Source of the DNA: Hasllibacter sp. MH4015
Lineage (GTDB): Bacteria; Pseudomonadota; Alphaproteobacteria; Rhodobacterales; Rhodobacteraceae
Assembly (NCBI RefSeq): GCF_020177575.1
Contig: NZ_JAHTBK010000001.1
Location: 310,001-374,000 of the forward strand
Direction: 5' to 3'
Length of the DNA stretch: 64,000 bases
The position numbers were made by a program, and so were the translations under genes. The notes under the pieces are model-generated. The model was not told the DNA's origin, did no database searches, and worked only from the letters and a program-made list of their open reading frames with translations. Positions 16,153-26,500 of the stretch are shown piece after piece; positions within the stretch are counted from its first letter, which is position 1; every line of letters begins with the position of its first letter.

Positions 16153-16916
16153 GTCCCCCCAGACGTTTGCGCAATTGCCGATTCTTGCGGCATTTGCCTA
16201 CCAAGTAGCCGTGCGGTGACGCCAATCGCAATGGCTTGCGGGTGTTTGCCGAGGCTCGGGTCGCCGATCGGACACAGGATGCGCGAAATTTGTGCGTCCG
16301 TGTGGCCCATTTGGCCAAGGCGCTTTCGGAAGCGCGCCCATTTGGTCGCCGACCCGATCAGGCCGCAGGTGTCGAACCCGTGACGCAGGAGGGCATCGCA
16401 AAGCGCCAGGTCGATATCGTGGGAATACGTGACGATGTAGTGGATCCCGTTTGGGTCGGTATGTGGCACGGCGCGGGGCATGTCGGCGGCCACAAGCGGG
16501 GTGACGCGGAGCGGAAGTGGATCGGGCAGGCGGTCGGCGGAGGTGTCGATCAACGTGACCTGCATCCGTTCGAACGGGGCGATGGTGCGGGCAAGCGCAC
16601 GTCCGACATGGCCCGCACCCCAGATATAGACGGGCGGCCCGAGCGGTTCGATCGCCTGCGCGCCTGTCGCAAAGGACAAGGTAACAACTCCGCCGCAGCA
16701 TTGGCCGAGGTCGGGACCGAGTGGAAAGGTTCGGGTCAGGTCGGTGGTGCCATCGGCCAGCATCTGCCGGGCGATGCGCATCGCCTCCCATTCCAGCGCG
16801 CCACCGCCGATGGTGCCGTCGAAGCTGTCGGATCGGACGTGCAGCCTGGCCCCGATTTCGCGCGGGGTGGAGCCACGGGTCTTGACCACAGTGACGACGA
16901 TTTCGCCCTGTGTCAT
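16149..16916 (-). CDS. xdhC: XdhC, molybdenum cofactor insertion/maturation factor for xanthine dehydrogenase
   Basis: 255 aa from the ATG at 16916 (ATGA overlap with xdhB). XdhC/CoxI domains: TVVKTRGSTPREIGARLHV (about 9-27), GTIGGGALEW (about 36-45), QCCGGVVTL (about 71-79, with the CC-GG motif), then a Rossmann region YIWGAGHVGRALA (about 95-107) and ICPIGDPSLGKHPQAIAIGV near the end. XdhC proteins bind MoCo, promote its sulfuration and hand it to XdhB. Its position directly after xdhB is the classical arrangement. Confidence 0.93.
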   Translation of the reverse strand: MTQGEIVVTVVKTRGSTPREIGARLHVRSDSFDGTIGGGALEWEAMRIARQMLADGTTDLTRTFPLGPDLGQCCGGVVTLSFATGAQAIEPLGPPVYIWGAGHVGRALARTIAPFERMQVTLIDTSADRLPDPLPLRVTPLVAADMPRAVPHTDPNGIHYIVTYSHDIDLALCDALLRHGFDTCGLIGSATKWARFRKRLGQMGHTDAQISRILCPIGDPSLGKHPQAIAIGVTARLLGRQMPQESAIAQTSGGT

Positions 16917-19351
16917 CCGCGCGCCCGGGCCACGGCGGCCAGCACCGCCTCCGCCGTGGCGGGGGCTTGCAGGTCGGGGAAGTTCGGCCCCGCCGCCGCG
17001 CAGGCATGGCCAAGGGCGGAGAAGACGGAAATGCCGAGCATGAAAGGCGGCTCCCCCACGGCCTTGGAGCGATAGATCGTGTCCTCGCGGTTCGCCCCGT
17101 CCCAGAGGTCCACGTTGAAGATGTCCGGCGTGTCGGACGCGCACGGGATCTTGTAGGTCGACGGCGCATGGGTGCGCAGCGCGCCATTGTCGTCCCAGAC
17201 CAGCTCCTCCATCGTCAGCCATCCGGCCCCTTGCACGAAACCGCCTTCGATCTGGCCGAGGTCGAGGGCAGGGTTCAGGGACGCGCCCGCATCGTGCAGG
17301 ATGTCAGTGCGCAGGATACGGTTTTCGCCCGTGAGCGTGTCGATCACGACCTCTGAACAGGCCGCGCCATAGGCGAAGTAGAAGAACGGACGGCCCTGTC
17401 CGGCGATGCGATCCCATTCGATCTTGGGCGTGCTGTAGAAGCCTGTCGCGCTGAGGCTGACGCGGGCCATGTAGGTCTTTGTCACCGCCTCCTCGAACTT
17501 CATGGCGGCGGAGCCTGCGCGCACCTCCCCGTCGGCGAAGACGATTGCAGCGGGTTCGGCCTGCAGATCGGGGGCGACGACCTCCGCGATGCGGTCACGG
17601 ATCGTGTCGCAGGCCGCCTTGACGGCCATGCCGTTGAGATCCGTGCCGGAGGATGCGGCCGTGGCGGAGGTGTTGGGCAATTTGCCGGTATCGGTCGCGG
17701 TGATCTTGACCCTGCCCGGGTCGACGCCGAACCGGTCTGCGGCCACCTGCGCGACCTTCTGGAATAGGCCTTGCCCCATCTCCGTCCCGCCGTGGTTCAT
17801 GTGGATGGAGCCATCCTGATACACATGCACCAGCGCGCCCGCCTGGTTGAGATGGGTGAGCGTGAAGGATATGCCGAATTTCACCGGGGTCAGCGCGATA
17901 CCGCGTTTCAGGATCGGATTTTTCGCGTTCCACTTATCCACAGCGGACTTGCGGTTTTCGTATGCGGCGCTGGCCGATAGGCGCTCGGTCAGGTCGTGGA
18001 GTATGAAATCCTCAACCTCCATCCCGTAAGGCGTGGTGTTCGCCGCGACCCCGCCGGCGACGGGTGAATGGGCACCGCCGAAACGTTTTGCACCGCCGCC
18101 GCCGCCCGAAACCCGCACCGATCCGCGCCCGGCGAGGTCGGCGGTGTCGAGGGGTTGTCCGGTCTTGCTGGCGGGTGCTGAATTGCCCCCATCGCCAGTA
18201 TCCCGCGCCGCCGCGCGGTAATAATTCCGGCGGCGAAGCTCCAGAGGATCGAGGCCCATCTGGTGGGCGGCATGGTCCATCACCCGCTCGATCCCCACCA
18301 TGCCTTGCGGCCCGCCGAAGCCCCGGAAGGCCGTGGCAGATTGGGTGTTGGTCTTCCATCGATGCGACGTGATCCGCGCGGCCGGCAGAAGGTACGCGTT
18401 GTCGGCGTGGAGCATGGCGCGATCGGCCACGGGAAGGCTCAGGTCCATGGCCCACCCGCAGCGGATATGCTGGATGAAGTCTATCCCGAGCACCTTGCCG
18501 TCGCTGTCGAAATACCCGCGATAATCGATCCGCGCATCGTGGCGCTTACCGGTGACGATGAAGTCGTCGTCCCGGTCGTAGCGCATCTTGCAGGGCCGCC
18601 CGGTGCGCGCGGCCACGAGGGCGCAGGCGATGGCGAGGTGGTTGCCCTGGCTTTCCTTGCCGCCGAACCCGCCGCCCATGCGCCGCACTTCCACGCGGAC
18701 GGAGTGCATCGGCTGGCCGAGGGCATCGGCGACCTTGTGCTGGATTTCCGTGGGATGCTGCGACGAGGAATGGACCACCATGTCCCCGCCCTCCTGGGGT
18801 AGGGCAAGGGCGGATTGCCCTTCCAGGTAGAAATGCTCCTGCCCGCCGATATCGAGGCTGCCGGTGACGGTATGGGCGGCCTTGGCGGCGGCGGCGTCGA
18901 TCTCACCCTTGGCATAGATGCGCGGCCCGTCCTCGAACCGGCTGTTGGCGGCCTCGGCCTCCTCGATGGACAGGATCGGGGTGCCTTCCGTGAACTCGAT
19001 CCGGGCCTTCGCGGCGGCGCGACGGGCGGCGAGGTGGCTGGAGGCCGCGACGAGGAAGATCGGCTGGCCTGCGTAGTGGATCGTGCGGTCGCTCAGCAGC
19101 GGTTCATCGTGGTTCGACGGGGAGCAATCGGGGATCTTGTCCAGATCGGCGCCCGCAATCACCGCGATCACGCCGTCGGATGCACGGACAGGGTCGAGGA
19201 CCAGATTCGTGAGCGTGCCTTTCGCCACCGTGCTGAGGCCGAAGGCCAGGTGCAGGCAGTCGGGGGGCGTGGGGATATCGTCGATATATCGCGCGGCACC
19301 GGTGACATGGAGCGTTGCGGCGTCGTGGGGCAGGGGTTTGTATACGCTCAT
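16913..19351 (-). CDS. xdhB: Xanthine dehydrogenase molybdopterin-binding subunit
   Basis: 812 aa from the ATG at 19351. Conserved molybdopterin-domain motifs include [48 protein letters not shown] and the C-terminal [16 protein letters not shown] with the catalytic Glu. It hydroxylates hypoxanthine/xanthine to urate, working with the FeS/FAD subunit XdhA. Between NYYR and NTTPYG (DNA about 18040-18215) it carries about 50-58 residues of low complexity (for example [13 protein letters not shown]) where I recall only a short linker in relatives. The insertion is in frame and the rest looks intact, so the enzyme is probably functional. Confidence 0.93.
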   Translation of the reverse strand: MSVYKPLPHDAATLHVTGAARYIDDIPTPPDCLHLAFGLSTVAKGTLTNLVLDPVRASDGVIAVIAGADLDKIPDCSPSNHDEPLLSDRTIHYAGQPIFLVAASSHLAARRAAAKARIEFTEGTPILSIEEAEAANSRFEDGPRIYAKGEIDAAAAKAAHTVTGSLDIGGQEHFYLEGQSALALPQEGGDMVVHSSSQHPTEIQHKVADALGQPMHSVRVEVRRMGGGFGGKESQGNHLAIACALVAARTGRPCKMRYDRDDDFIVTGKRHDARIDYRGYFDSDGKVLGIDFIQHIRCGWAMDLSLPVADRAMLHADNAYLLPAARITSHRWKTNTQSATAFRGFGGPQGMVGIERVMDHAAHQMGLDPLELRRRNYYRAAARDTGDGGNSAPASKTGQPLDTADLAGRGSVRVSGGGGGAKRFGGAHSPVAGGVAANTTPYGMEVEDFILHDLTERLSASAAYENRKSAVDKWNAKNPILKRGIALTPVKFGISFTLTHLNQAGALVHVYQDGSIHMNHGGTEMGQGLFQKVAQVAADRFGVDPGRVKITATDTGKLPNTSATAASSGTDLNGMAVKAACDTIRDRIAEVVAPDLQAEPAAIVFADGEVRAGSAAMKFEEAVTKTYMARVSLSATGFYSTPKIEWDRIAGQGRPFFYFAYGAACSEVVIDTLTGENRILRTDILHDAGASLNPALDLGQIEGGFVQGAGWLTMEELVWDDNGALRTHAPSTYKIPCASDTPDIFNVDLWDGANREDTIYRSKAVGEPPFMLGISVFSALGHACAAAGPNFPDLQAPATAEAVLAAVARARG

Positions 19352-20799
19352 GCCCGGACCTCCAGCACCGAGGCGGGCTTGCCCGACATCTCCGCCACGT
19401 AGCGCAGGAGCGTGTTCTGCGCGGTGCGGAGCCGATAGTCGGCGCTGGCGCGCATGTCCGACATCGGGGTGTAGTCCTCGGCAAAAGCAGACAGCGCGGC
19501 CTGGGCCGAGTTCTCGGACAGGTCCTGGCCGATCAAGGCAGCCTCCACGCGGGCGGCGCGGGCCGGGATGCCCGCCATACCGCCGAACGCGATGCGGGCA
19601 TCGGTGATTTTGCCGTCCGTGACAGTCAGGTTGAAGGCCCCACAAACGGCAGAGATATCCTGATCGAACCGTTTGGAGAGTTTGTAGACCCGCAGATTGT
19701 CCGCCTGAACGGGGAACGACACATTCTCCAAGAATTCGCCTTTGGCGCGGTCCTGCTGCCCGTAGGCGATGAAGAAATCCTCCAACGGCAGATCGCGGCG
19801 CGCGTTGCCCTTTCGCAGGTGCAACGTGGCACCGAGCGCGATGAGGGCGGGCGGCGTATCCCCGATGGGGGAGCCATTGGCGATATTGCCCCCGATCGTG
19901 GCGGCATTGCGAACCTGAACGGAGCCGTAACGGCGGATCATCTCGGCGAAGCTCGGGTGACGGGAGGCGAGGAAGTGGCGGACCTCGTTGAGGTTGGTCA
20001 TGGCGCCGATGCGGATGGTCTGATCGTCGGAGGTGATGCCGCGCAGGTCGGCGCATTGGTTGAGAAACGCGACGTCGCCGAGCGCGCGGTGCTGTTTCGT
20101 GACCCAGAGGCCGACATCGGTGGCCCCGGCGATCAGGGTGGCGTCGGGGTGATCGAGATACCATGCGGCCAGTGCGTCGGCTGATTTGGGGATGAAGGCG
20201 GGATTGTCCTGCGAAGAAGGGGGGGCTGTCTGCCCCCCGTCGCCGGGGGCGACTCCCCCCGAGGATATTTCGGGCACATGGAAGGGGACGGAGAGCGCCT
20301 CTGCATCGGCGCGCATGTGGGCGGGGATAGGGGCCGAGGCCGCCGCCTCCGCCGCGCGCAGGATCGGAGCGTAGCCGGTGCAGCGGCACAGGTTGCCCGC
20401 GATCTGGTCGGCATGGTCCGTGGCCCCGTTGAGATGCGCGGTGGCCATCATGGCGATGAAGCCGGGCGTACAGAACCCGCATTGGGAGCCGTGAAGATCG
20501 ACCATGGCCTGTTGGACCGGATGCAGGGTGCCATCGGGGGCGGCAATGCCTTCGACGGTGCGGACCGCGCGGCCGTCGAGTTGCGGCAAGAACAGGATAC
20601 AGGCGTTCAGCGCGCGCGCCGTGCCATCGGGATCCGTCACCATGATGGTACAGGCGCCGCAATCGCCTTCGTTGCAGCCTTCCTTGGTGCCGGTCAGCCG
20701 CGCGCGTTCCCGTAGCCAGTCGAGCAGGGTCGTGGTCGGCGGTGCCGAAACCTCCTGCGGTTCTCCGTTGAGAAGAAACCGTATCGTCATCAGAGCCAT
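19348..20799 (-). CDS. xdhA: Xanthine dehydrogenase small subunit (2Fe-2S and FAD)
   Basis: 483 aa. Two [2Fe-2S] centres: CNEGDCGAC (42-50) with Cys67, and QCGFCTPG (107-113) with CRC (138-140). The FAD domain follows ([17 protein letters not shown]...[17 protein letters not shown]). It passes electrons from XdhB to NAD+. The ATG at 20799 is used; an ATG three codons later (20790) is equally possible, as neither has a clear Shine-Dalgarno. Residues about 179-197 ([19 protein letters not shown]) are encoded by a G/C-tract hairpin element that looks like a mobile intergenic repeat in frame at the junction between the FeS and FAD domains. Confidence 0.93.
   Translation of the reverse strand: MALMTIRFLLNGEPQEVSAPPTTTLLDWLRERARLTGTKEGCNEGDCGACTIMVTDPDGTARALNACILFLPQLDGRAVRTVEGIAAPDGTLHPVQQAMVDLHGSQCGFCTPGFIAMMATAHLNGATDHADQIAGNLCRCTGYAPILRAAEAAASAPIPAHMRADAEALSVPFHVPEISSGGVAPGDGGQTAPPSSQDNPAFIPKSADALAAWYLDHPDATLIAGATDVGLWVTKQHRALGDVAFLNQCADLRGITSDDQTIRIGAMTNLNEVRHFLASRHPSFAEMIRRYGSVQVRNAATIGGNIANGSPIGDTPPALIALGATLHLRKGNARRDLPLEDFFIAYGQQDRAKGEFLENVSFPVQADNLRVYKLSKRFDQDISAVCGAFNLTVTDGKITDARIAFGGMAGIPARAARVEAALIGQDLSENSAQAALSAFAEDYTPMSDMRASADYRLRTAQNTLLRYVAEMSGKPASVLEVRA
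20209..20275. repeat. GC-tract hairpin element containing CCCCCCGAGGATATTT inside xdhA
   Basis: The plus strand carries GGGGGG-ctgtct-type G/C tracts forming hairpins followed by CTCCCCCCGAGGATATTT. From memory, the core CCCCCGAGGATATTT is a frequent intergenic repeat in Rhodobacteraceae; that is recollection, not a search. Here it lies in a coding region and is read in frame without a stop. No second copy is visible in the window. Confidence 0.6.
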
Positions 20800-20922
20800 G
20801 CCCGCCGCGTTACCAGTTCGAAGATGGGTGACGATCCCGCCCTCGATGCGGCGTAGAGGACGGCCCCGAACGTGTCAGTCGCCGTCGGGCAGCAGATAAC
20901 GAATGCCCGATGAATTCAAGCG

Positions 20923-21867
20923 TCAGTCGAAAAGCGCGTCCAGCATCCCCGGCTCCCATTGGCCGGTGCTTGTGTCGAAGGCGGAAAAGCCGATCACGTC
21001 GCCTTGGGTGAACCCCCAATAGCACCACGGGATGCCGTTGGCCTCCGCCGCTTCGCGCACGGCCCGTATCCAGGCAAGGCGTGCGGCTTGGTCCGTTGCG
21101 GCGTAGACGCCGAATTCGCCCAGGAACACGGGCCCGGTCGCCGCGCCCGCCCGGGCCATGTCCGATCGCAGCACGGCGATGTCGGCGGTGGAGCCCCAAT
21201 CGGACGGGGGCGGCGGATCGGGGAGGTAGGCGGCCTGTTGGTGGGTGAAGGACCACGGTCGGTAATAGTGGAAGGTCCGAACCTCCGCCCGGCGCGGATC
21301 GGGCAAGCGTAGCATTTCGTCCAGATCGTTCCAATCGCCTCCGCCGGTGATGATCCAGCGGTCGGGATGGGTCCGACGGATCATCGCGGTGATCTGGCGG
21401 AACAGCGGTCGCGCGCGTTCGGTGGTGAAGGCGCCGTGGGGTTCGTTGAAAAGCTCGAACATCAGCGCATCGGGCGCGTCGGAATAATGGCGGGCCAAGG
21501 CCGACCAGATCGCGATGAGGCGCGGGCCGTGGAAGGCCGGGTCGAACGCCATCTCGTTGAAATGGTGCAGGTCGAGGATCACGTGCAGGTCGGCGGCGAA
21601 GGCCCAATTAAGCACCTGATCCACCCGCGCGAGGAAATCGGGCGACAGGTATGTGCCGTTCCAATGGGCGGAGAAGCGGACGGGAAGGCGAATTGTGTCG
21701 AATCCGGCCTGCGCGATGGCCGCGATGTGCTGCGCCTCGATCACGTAGCCCCAATCGCCTTCCACCGGCGCCTCCATCGCTGCGCCGAGATTGATGCACC
21801 GTTCGACCGGAAAGGCGGCAGCTGGCGCAGTCAGAAACAGGAGCGGAAGGAGGAAGCGGCAGACCAT
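20923..21867 (-). CDS. Secreted glycoside hydrolase family 5 (endoglucanase-like)
   Basis: 314 aa. Signal peptide (MVCRFLLPLLFLTAPAAAFP), then a GH5 TIM barrel: GFDTIRLPVRFSAHW (about 54-68), LHVILDLHHFNEM (about 93-105), MFELFNEPHG with the acid/base Glu (about 133-142), a FHYYRPWSFTHQ strand, and VFLGEFGVY with the nucleophile Glu (about 247-255). The C-terminus keeps the aromatic WCYWGF platform. It likely cleaves beta-1,4-linked glucans or mannans in the periplasm or outside. Stand-alone gene; the 123 bp upstream show nothing recognisable. Confidence 0.85.
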   Translation of the reverse strand: MVCRFLLPLLFLTAPAAAFPVERCINLGAAMEAPVEGDWGYVIEAQHIAAIAQAGFDTIRLPVRFSAHWNGTYLSPDFLARVDQVLNWAFAADLHVILDLHHFNEMAFDPAFHGPRLIAIWSALARHYSDAPDALMFELFNEPHGAFTTERARPLFRQITAMIRRTHPDRWIITGGGDWNDLDEMLRLPDPRRAEVRTFHYYRPWSFTHQQAAYLPDPPPPSDWGSTADIAVLRSDMARAGAATGPVFLGEFGVYAATDQAARLAWIRAVREAAEANGIPWCYWGFTQGDVIGFSAFDTSTGQWEPGMLDALFD

Positions 21868-21932
21868 GGCAGGAAGCCTGCCACGGGATTTTTCCCTTTG
21901 AAAGGACAGGTTTGCCGCACGGGGGCGTTTTG

Positions 21933-22388
21933 TCAGGTGAGGGTGCCGTCAAGGTAACGGGCGATGTTTTTCAGGGAAAACGTCCAGCCGCCTTCAACCT
22001 CCGGCAAGACCTCGGGCCCCGCGAAACTGGCCACGAGGATGGTGACGTCGAGGTCCGTACCTGCCTCCGTCGCGGCCATGTCGAAGACGGCGAGGCTGGT
22101 TGCAAAGGCCTCCCCTTCGGCGGAAAGGGTCTCGGCGTAGCTGACGCGCGCCTGGTCCAGCAAGATCCAATCGGTCTCGACGGTGACATACGGATTTTCC
22201 CGCGGTCCGCAGGTCGAGGTTTCGCGGATGCCCGGGGCGGGGTCCGGCTGTCCCTCGATCAGGACGACCATGTCGGCGTCGGGCGGGCCCCAGGTCATCC
22301 GGGCCTTGGCGTCGGTCAGGGCGTGAAGGACGCGGCCGGGCGGATGGCCGAGACGGCGCGAGAAGGTCAAGATTTTCGTGTCGGTCAT
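21933..22388 (-). CDS. SRPBCC/AHSA1-domain protein
   Basis: 151 aa. Typical AHSA1-like opening (LTFSRRLGHPPGRVLHALTDAKARMTWGPPDADMVVL) and C-terminal GGWTFSLKNIARYLDG. The fold is a hydrophobic-pocket START-like domain. ATGA overlap with the upstream ArsR-type regulator gene is the common two-gene arrangement ArsR-SRPBCC, in which the pair responds to an unknown stress or ligand. Confidence 0.8.
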   Translation of the reverse strand: MTDTKILTFSRRLGHPPGRVLHALTDAKARMTWGPPDADMVVLIEGQPDPAPGIRETSTCGPRENPYVTVETDWILLDQARVSYAETLSAEGEAFATSLAVFDMAATEAGTDLDVTILVASFAGPEVLPEVEGGWTFSLKNIARYLDGTLT

Positions 22389-22711
22389 TCCGGCACCTCC
22401 GTTTGGTCGAGATAGGTTTCAAGCCGATCCAGTCGCCCGGTCCAGATCCGCCGTTGGGCGGCGAGCCAGTCATCGACCGTATCCAACGCCTCCGGATGCA
22501 GGGTGCAGATCCGGGTGCGCCCGATCTTGCGGGACGTCACGAGGCCCGCGCGTTCCAACTGGCGAATATGCTTGAGGAAACTTGGCAAGGCCATGTCGTG
22601 GGGGCCGGCGAGGGCCTTGATCGGAGCCTCCCCCTGGCCCAATTGCGCGATGACCGCACGGCGGGTCGGGTCGGAGAGGGCGGTGAAGACGTGGTCAAGA
22701 TTGTTAGCCAT
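22385..22711 (-). CDS. ArsR-family transcriptional regulator
   Basis: 108 aa from the ATG at 22711 (MANNLDHVFTALSDPTRRAVI, the usual opening). ATGs at 22726 and a start at 22768 are also in frame but lack a ribosome binding site. Winged helix-turn-helix with ALSDPTRRAVIAQLGQGEAPIKAL and SFLKHIRQLERAGLVTSRKIGRTRICTL. There is no metal-binding Cys motif, so it belongs to the ArsR group that is paired with SRPBCC proteins rather than to a metal sensor. Probable repressor of its own two-gene operon. Confidence 0.82.
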   Translation of the reverse strand: MANNLDHVFTALSDPTRRAVIAQLGQGEAPIKALAGPHDMALPSFLKHIRQLERAGLVTSRKIGRTRICTLHPEALDTVDDWLAAQRRIWTGRLDRLETYLDQTEVPE

Positions 22712-22817
22712 GAGGGTAAGTAACATGGCGCGGCGAGAATAGAAAGCCCTTTGGATAACTTTTTGCATCGACCGGATAATGAAGGATTTTCAGGTCGTTT
22801 GAGTAGAATTTTAGGGA

Positions 22818-23315
22818 TCAGGCCGTAATCGACAATTCCGGGCTTGCGGCGGGGCCGAGGACGCGCAGGGCGTCGGAGAACACGCGGCGCGCCGCGCGGC
22901 TGGCAAGGCGATCCTTGGCGGAGGAAGGAGGAACAGGCCGTGTGGCGCGTTCGGCGGCTGCGGCCCGTGCCGCGCGCTTGGCGGCGTCGCGCGCCTCAAG
23001 GGTGGCGGCGCGGGCGCGGGCGGCGGCCTCGTCCTTGCGGCGTTGGGCCGACTGGGCCTGTTGACGCGCTTTGCGGCGTCGGGTCGGGCGGGGCGGGGCA
23101 GCGGGCTCCACCATGCTCGGGTCCCAGGTGGAGACGAGGTCGAAGGCCGCGTTCAGATCCGCAAGCCGCCGGTTCGCCGCCACCTTGTCGCCGCGCACCT
23201 GGTCAGGGTGGTAGGCGCGCACCAGCTTACGCCAGGCCTTGCGGATCGTGGCGCGGTCCGCACCGGGTGCGACATCGAGCAGGCGGAAGGCGCGGGTCAT
23301 GTCGGGCGTCATCAT
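22818..23315 (-). CDS. J-domain (DnaJ-like) protein
   Basis: 165 aa from the ATG at 23315, preceded by AAGGA nine bases upstream; an ATG at 23339 would add 8 residues. N-terminal J domain (FRLLDVAPGADRATIRKAWRKLVRAYHPDQVRGD) with the HPD triad needed to stimulate Hsp70 ATPase. The rest is a highly basic, Ala/Arg-rich probable helix or coiled coil (RRRKARQQAQSAQRRKDEAAARARA). A DnaK co-chaperone of type III with unknown client. Confidence 0.75.
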   Translation of the reverse strand: MMTPDMTRAFRLLDVAPGADRATIRKAWRKLVRAYHPDQVRGDKVAANRRLADLNAAFDLVSTWDPSMVEPAAPPRPTRRRKARQQAQSAQRRKDEAAARARAATLEARDAAKRAARAAAAERATRPVPPSSAKDRLASRAARRVFSDALRVLGPAASPELSITA

Positions 23316-23504
23316 CGGGCGCAATCCTTGGTTTTGCATCGGCGCATCGGACCCTGCCCCCGCTCGGGTCCGCTCAAATCTCTCTAAAATGCACGATAAG
23401 TCCTAATGGTCCGATCGGGCAGGGGGAGATTCAAGGATTGGTTAAGGCCGTTTCGGCTACCCTTTGGGGTTCCCGCCGGATCAGCCGCAAGATAGGCTTT
23501 CGCC

Positions 23505-26500
23505 ATGGCTGATCCCCGATTCATTCACCTGCGCCTGCACACCGAGTATTCGTTGCTGGAAGGCGCGATGCGCGTGAAGAAATTGCCCGGTCTGGTGGCC
23601 GATGCGGGAATGCCCGCCGTGGCGGTGACCGACACGAACAACATGTTCTGCGCGCTTGAATTCTCGGAAATGGCGAAGAAGGCCGGGGTGCAGCCGATCA
23701 TCGGGTGCCAGATCGACGTGGAATACGAACGCGCCGCCCCCGGTGAGAAGCCGCGCGCGCCCGCCGCGATCGTTTTGCTGGCGCAGAACCGCTCGGGCTA
23801 CGAGAACCTGATGAAACTGAACTCCGCGCTTTACTTGCGCGGGGATGGGACCCTGCCCCACGTGACGCTGGCGGAGTTGGAGGGGCATTCGGACGGTCTG
23901 ATCTGCCTGAGCGGGGGACCGGACGGGCCAGTGGGGCAGCATTTGCAGGCCGCGCAGCGTCCGAAGGCTGAGGCGTTGCTGAAAACGCTGTCCGCGATCT
24001 ACCCCGATCGGCTCTATGTCGAATTGCAGCGCCACCCGGGCGAAAGCGGGCCAGCGGCCGCGGAACGGATGACGGAGCGCGGGCATGTGGAACTGGCCTA
24101 CGCGCTGGACCTGCCGTTGGTGGCCACCAACGACGTCTATTTCCCCAAACCGGACATGTACGAGGCCCATGATGCGATGATCTGCATCGCCCAGGGCGCC
24201 TATGTGGACCAGTCCGAGCCGCGCCGCCGTCTGACGCCGCAACATTCCTTCAAGTCGCCGGAGGAGATGGCGGCCCTGTTCGCGGACCTGCCCGAGGCGT
24301 TGGAGAATACGGTCGAGATCGCCCGTCGCTGCGCGTTCCGGGCGAAGATGCATGACCCGATCCTGCCCAAATTCGCGGATAACGAGGTGGAGGAATTGCG
24401 CCGCCAGGCCAATGAAGGCTTGCAGGAACGCCTTGCCGTCATTCCCCATGCCGCGAGTGTAGAGGACTACCAGGCGCGGCTTGATTTCGAGCTCGGCATC
24501 ATCGAGCGGATGGGGTTCCCCGGCTATTTCCTGATCGTGGCCGACTTCATCAAGTGGGGCAAGGATCAGGGAATCCCAGTGGGTCCCGGGCGCGGGTCGG
24601 GCGCGGGGTCGCTGGTGGCTTATGCGCTGACGATCACCGACCTTGATCCCTTGCGCTATTCGCTGCTGTTTGAGCGGTTCCTGAACCCGGAACGGGTGTC
24701 GATGCCCGACTTCGACATCGACTTCTGCATGGATCGCCGGGAAGAGGTGATCCGCTATGTGCAGGAAAAATACGGCCGCGACCGGGTTGGCCAGATCATC
24801 ACCTTCGGCGCGCTTCTGTCCAAGGCCGCGGTGCGCGATGTGGGCCGCGTGTTGCAGATGCCGTTCGGGCAGGTGGATCGCCTGTCGAAGATGATCCCCG
24901 TGGAGGGGGTGAAGCCCGTCTCCATCGGGCAGGCGATCAAGGATGAGCCGCGGTTTCTGGAAGAAATGCGAGAATCGGAACAGGACAAGCGCGATGGCCG
25001 CGTGAACCCGACCCGACGCTTGATGGATTACGCGGAGAAGATCGAAGGGTTGTTGCGCAACGCCTCGACCCACGCCGCCGGTGTGGTGATCGGGGACAGG
25101 CCGCTGGACGAATTGGTGCCGCTGTACCGCGACCCGCGCTCCGACATGCCGGCCACGCAGTTCAACATGAAATGGGTGGAACCGGCGGGGCTGGTGAAGT
25201 TCGACTTCCTGGGCTTGAAGACCCTGACCGTCGTGGAAAACGCGATCGAGTTGATCCATGCCAGCGGTCGGCAATTGCACGAAGCCCCGGACGGATCGCT
25301 GATTTACGAGCCGCCCAAGGGGGCCGAGAACCAGATCAACGCGATCCCGCTCGACGACAAGGCCGCTTACGACCTCTACGCCAGCGCCAAGACAGTCGCC
25401 GTGTTCCAGGTGGAAAGCTCGGGCATGATGGATGCGCTTAGGCGCATGAAGCCCGATTGCATCGAGGACATCATCGCACTGGTCGCGCTCTACCGGCCCG
25501 GTCCGATGGAGAATATCCCGAAATTCTGCGAGGTGAAGAACGGCCTGTCGGAGCGGGAGCATCTGCACCCGACCATCGATCACATTCTGGATGAGACGCA
25601 GGGCATCATCGTCTATCAGGAACAGGTGATGCAGATCGCGCAGGAAATGGCGGGATATTCCCTCGGTGGCGCCGACCTTCTGCGCCGCGCGATGGGCAAG
25701 AAGATCCAGGAAGCGATGGATGCGGAGCGTCCGAAATTCCTCAAGGGCGCCGCCGAGAATGGCGTGGATGAAGCCAAGGCGCTGGAGGTCTGGAACCTCC
25801 TCGACAAGTTCGCCAATTACGGCTTCAACAAATCCCACGCCGCCGCCTATGCGGTCGTCAGCTACCAGACGGCGTGGCTGAAGGCGAACCACCCGGTCGA
25901 GTTCATGGCGGCCGTGATGAATTGCGACATCCACCTGACCGACAAGCTTGGCGTCTACAAGCAGGAGGTCGACCGGATGGGGATCGAGACCCTGCCGCCT
26001 TGCGTGAACCGGTCCGCGGCGACCTTCACGGTGCAGGACGGCAAGATCCTCTACGCCCTCGGCGCGCTCAAGAATGTGGGTGTCGAGGCGATGAAGATGA
26101 TCGTCGAAGGGCGCCGCGCGCCGGAAGGGGCAAACGGCACATCGTCGGAGCAGGGGGAGAAACCCTATGCGACCCTTTTCGATCTGGCCCGCCGCGTGGA
26201 CCTGAAACGCGTCGGTAAGCGGTCGATGGAGATGCTGGCCCGCGCCGGTGCGTTCGATGAATTGGACCGAAACCGCAGGCGCGTGATGGACAGCCTTGAT
26301 GCGCTGACCGCCTATTCTGCAGCGGTCCACGATCAGGCGGCGTCGGATCAGGTCTCGCTGTTTGGCGATGCGGGCGATGATCTGCCGGAGCCGCGCCTGC
26401 CCAACCCGCCGGATTGGATGCCGAACGAGCGGCTGGCGGCGGAGCATCAGGCGGTGGGCTTCTATTTCTCCGGCCACCCCTTGGACGATTACCTGCCCGC

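Noticed and set aside
19351-20662. Upstream open extension of the xdhB frame into xdhA
   Set aside because: The frame stays open, but the region encodes xdhA in another frame; the xdhB family start is at 19351 with an ATGA overlap.
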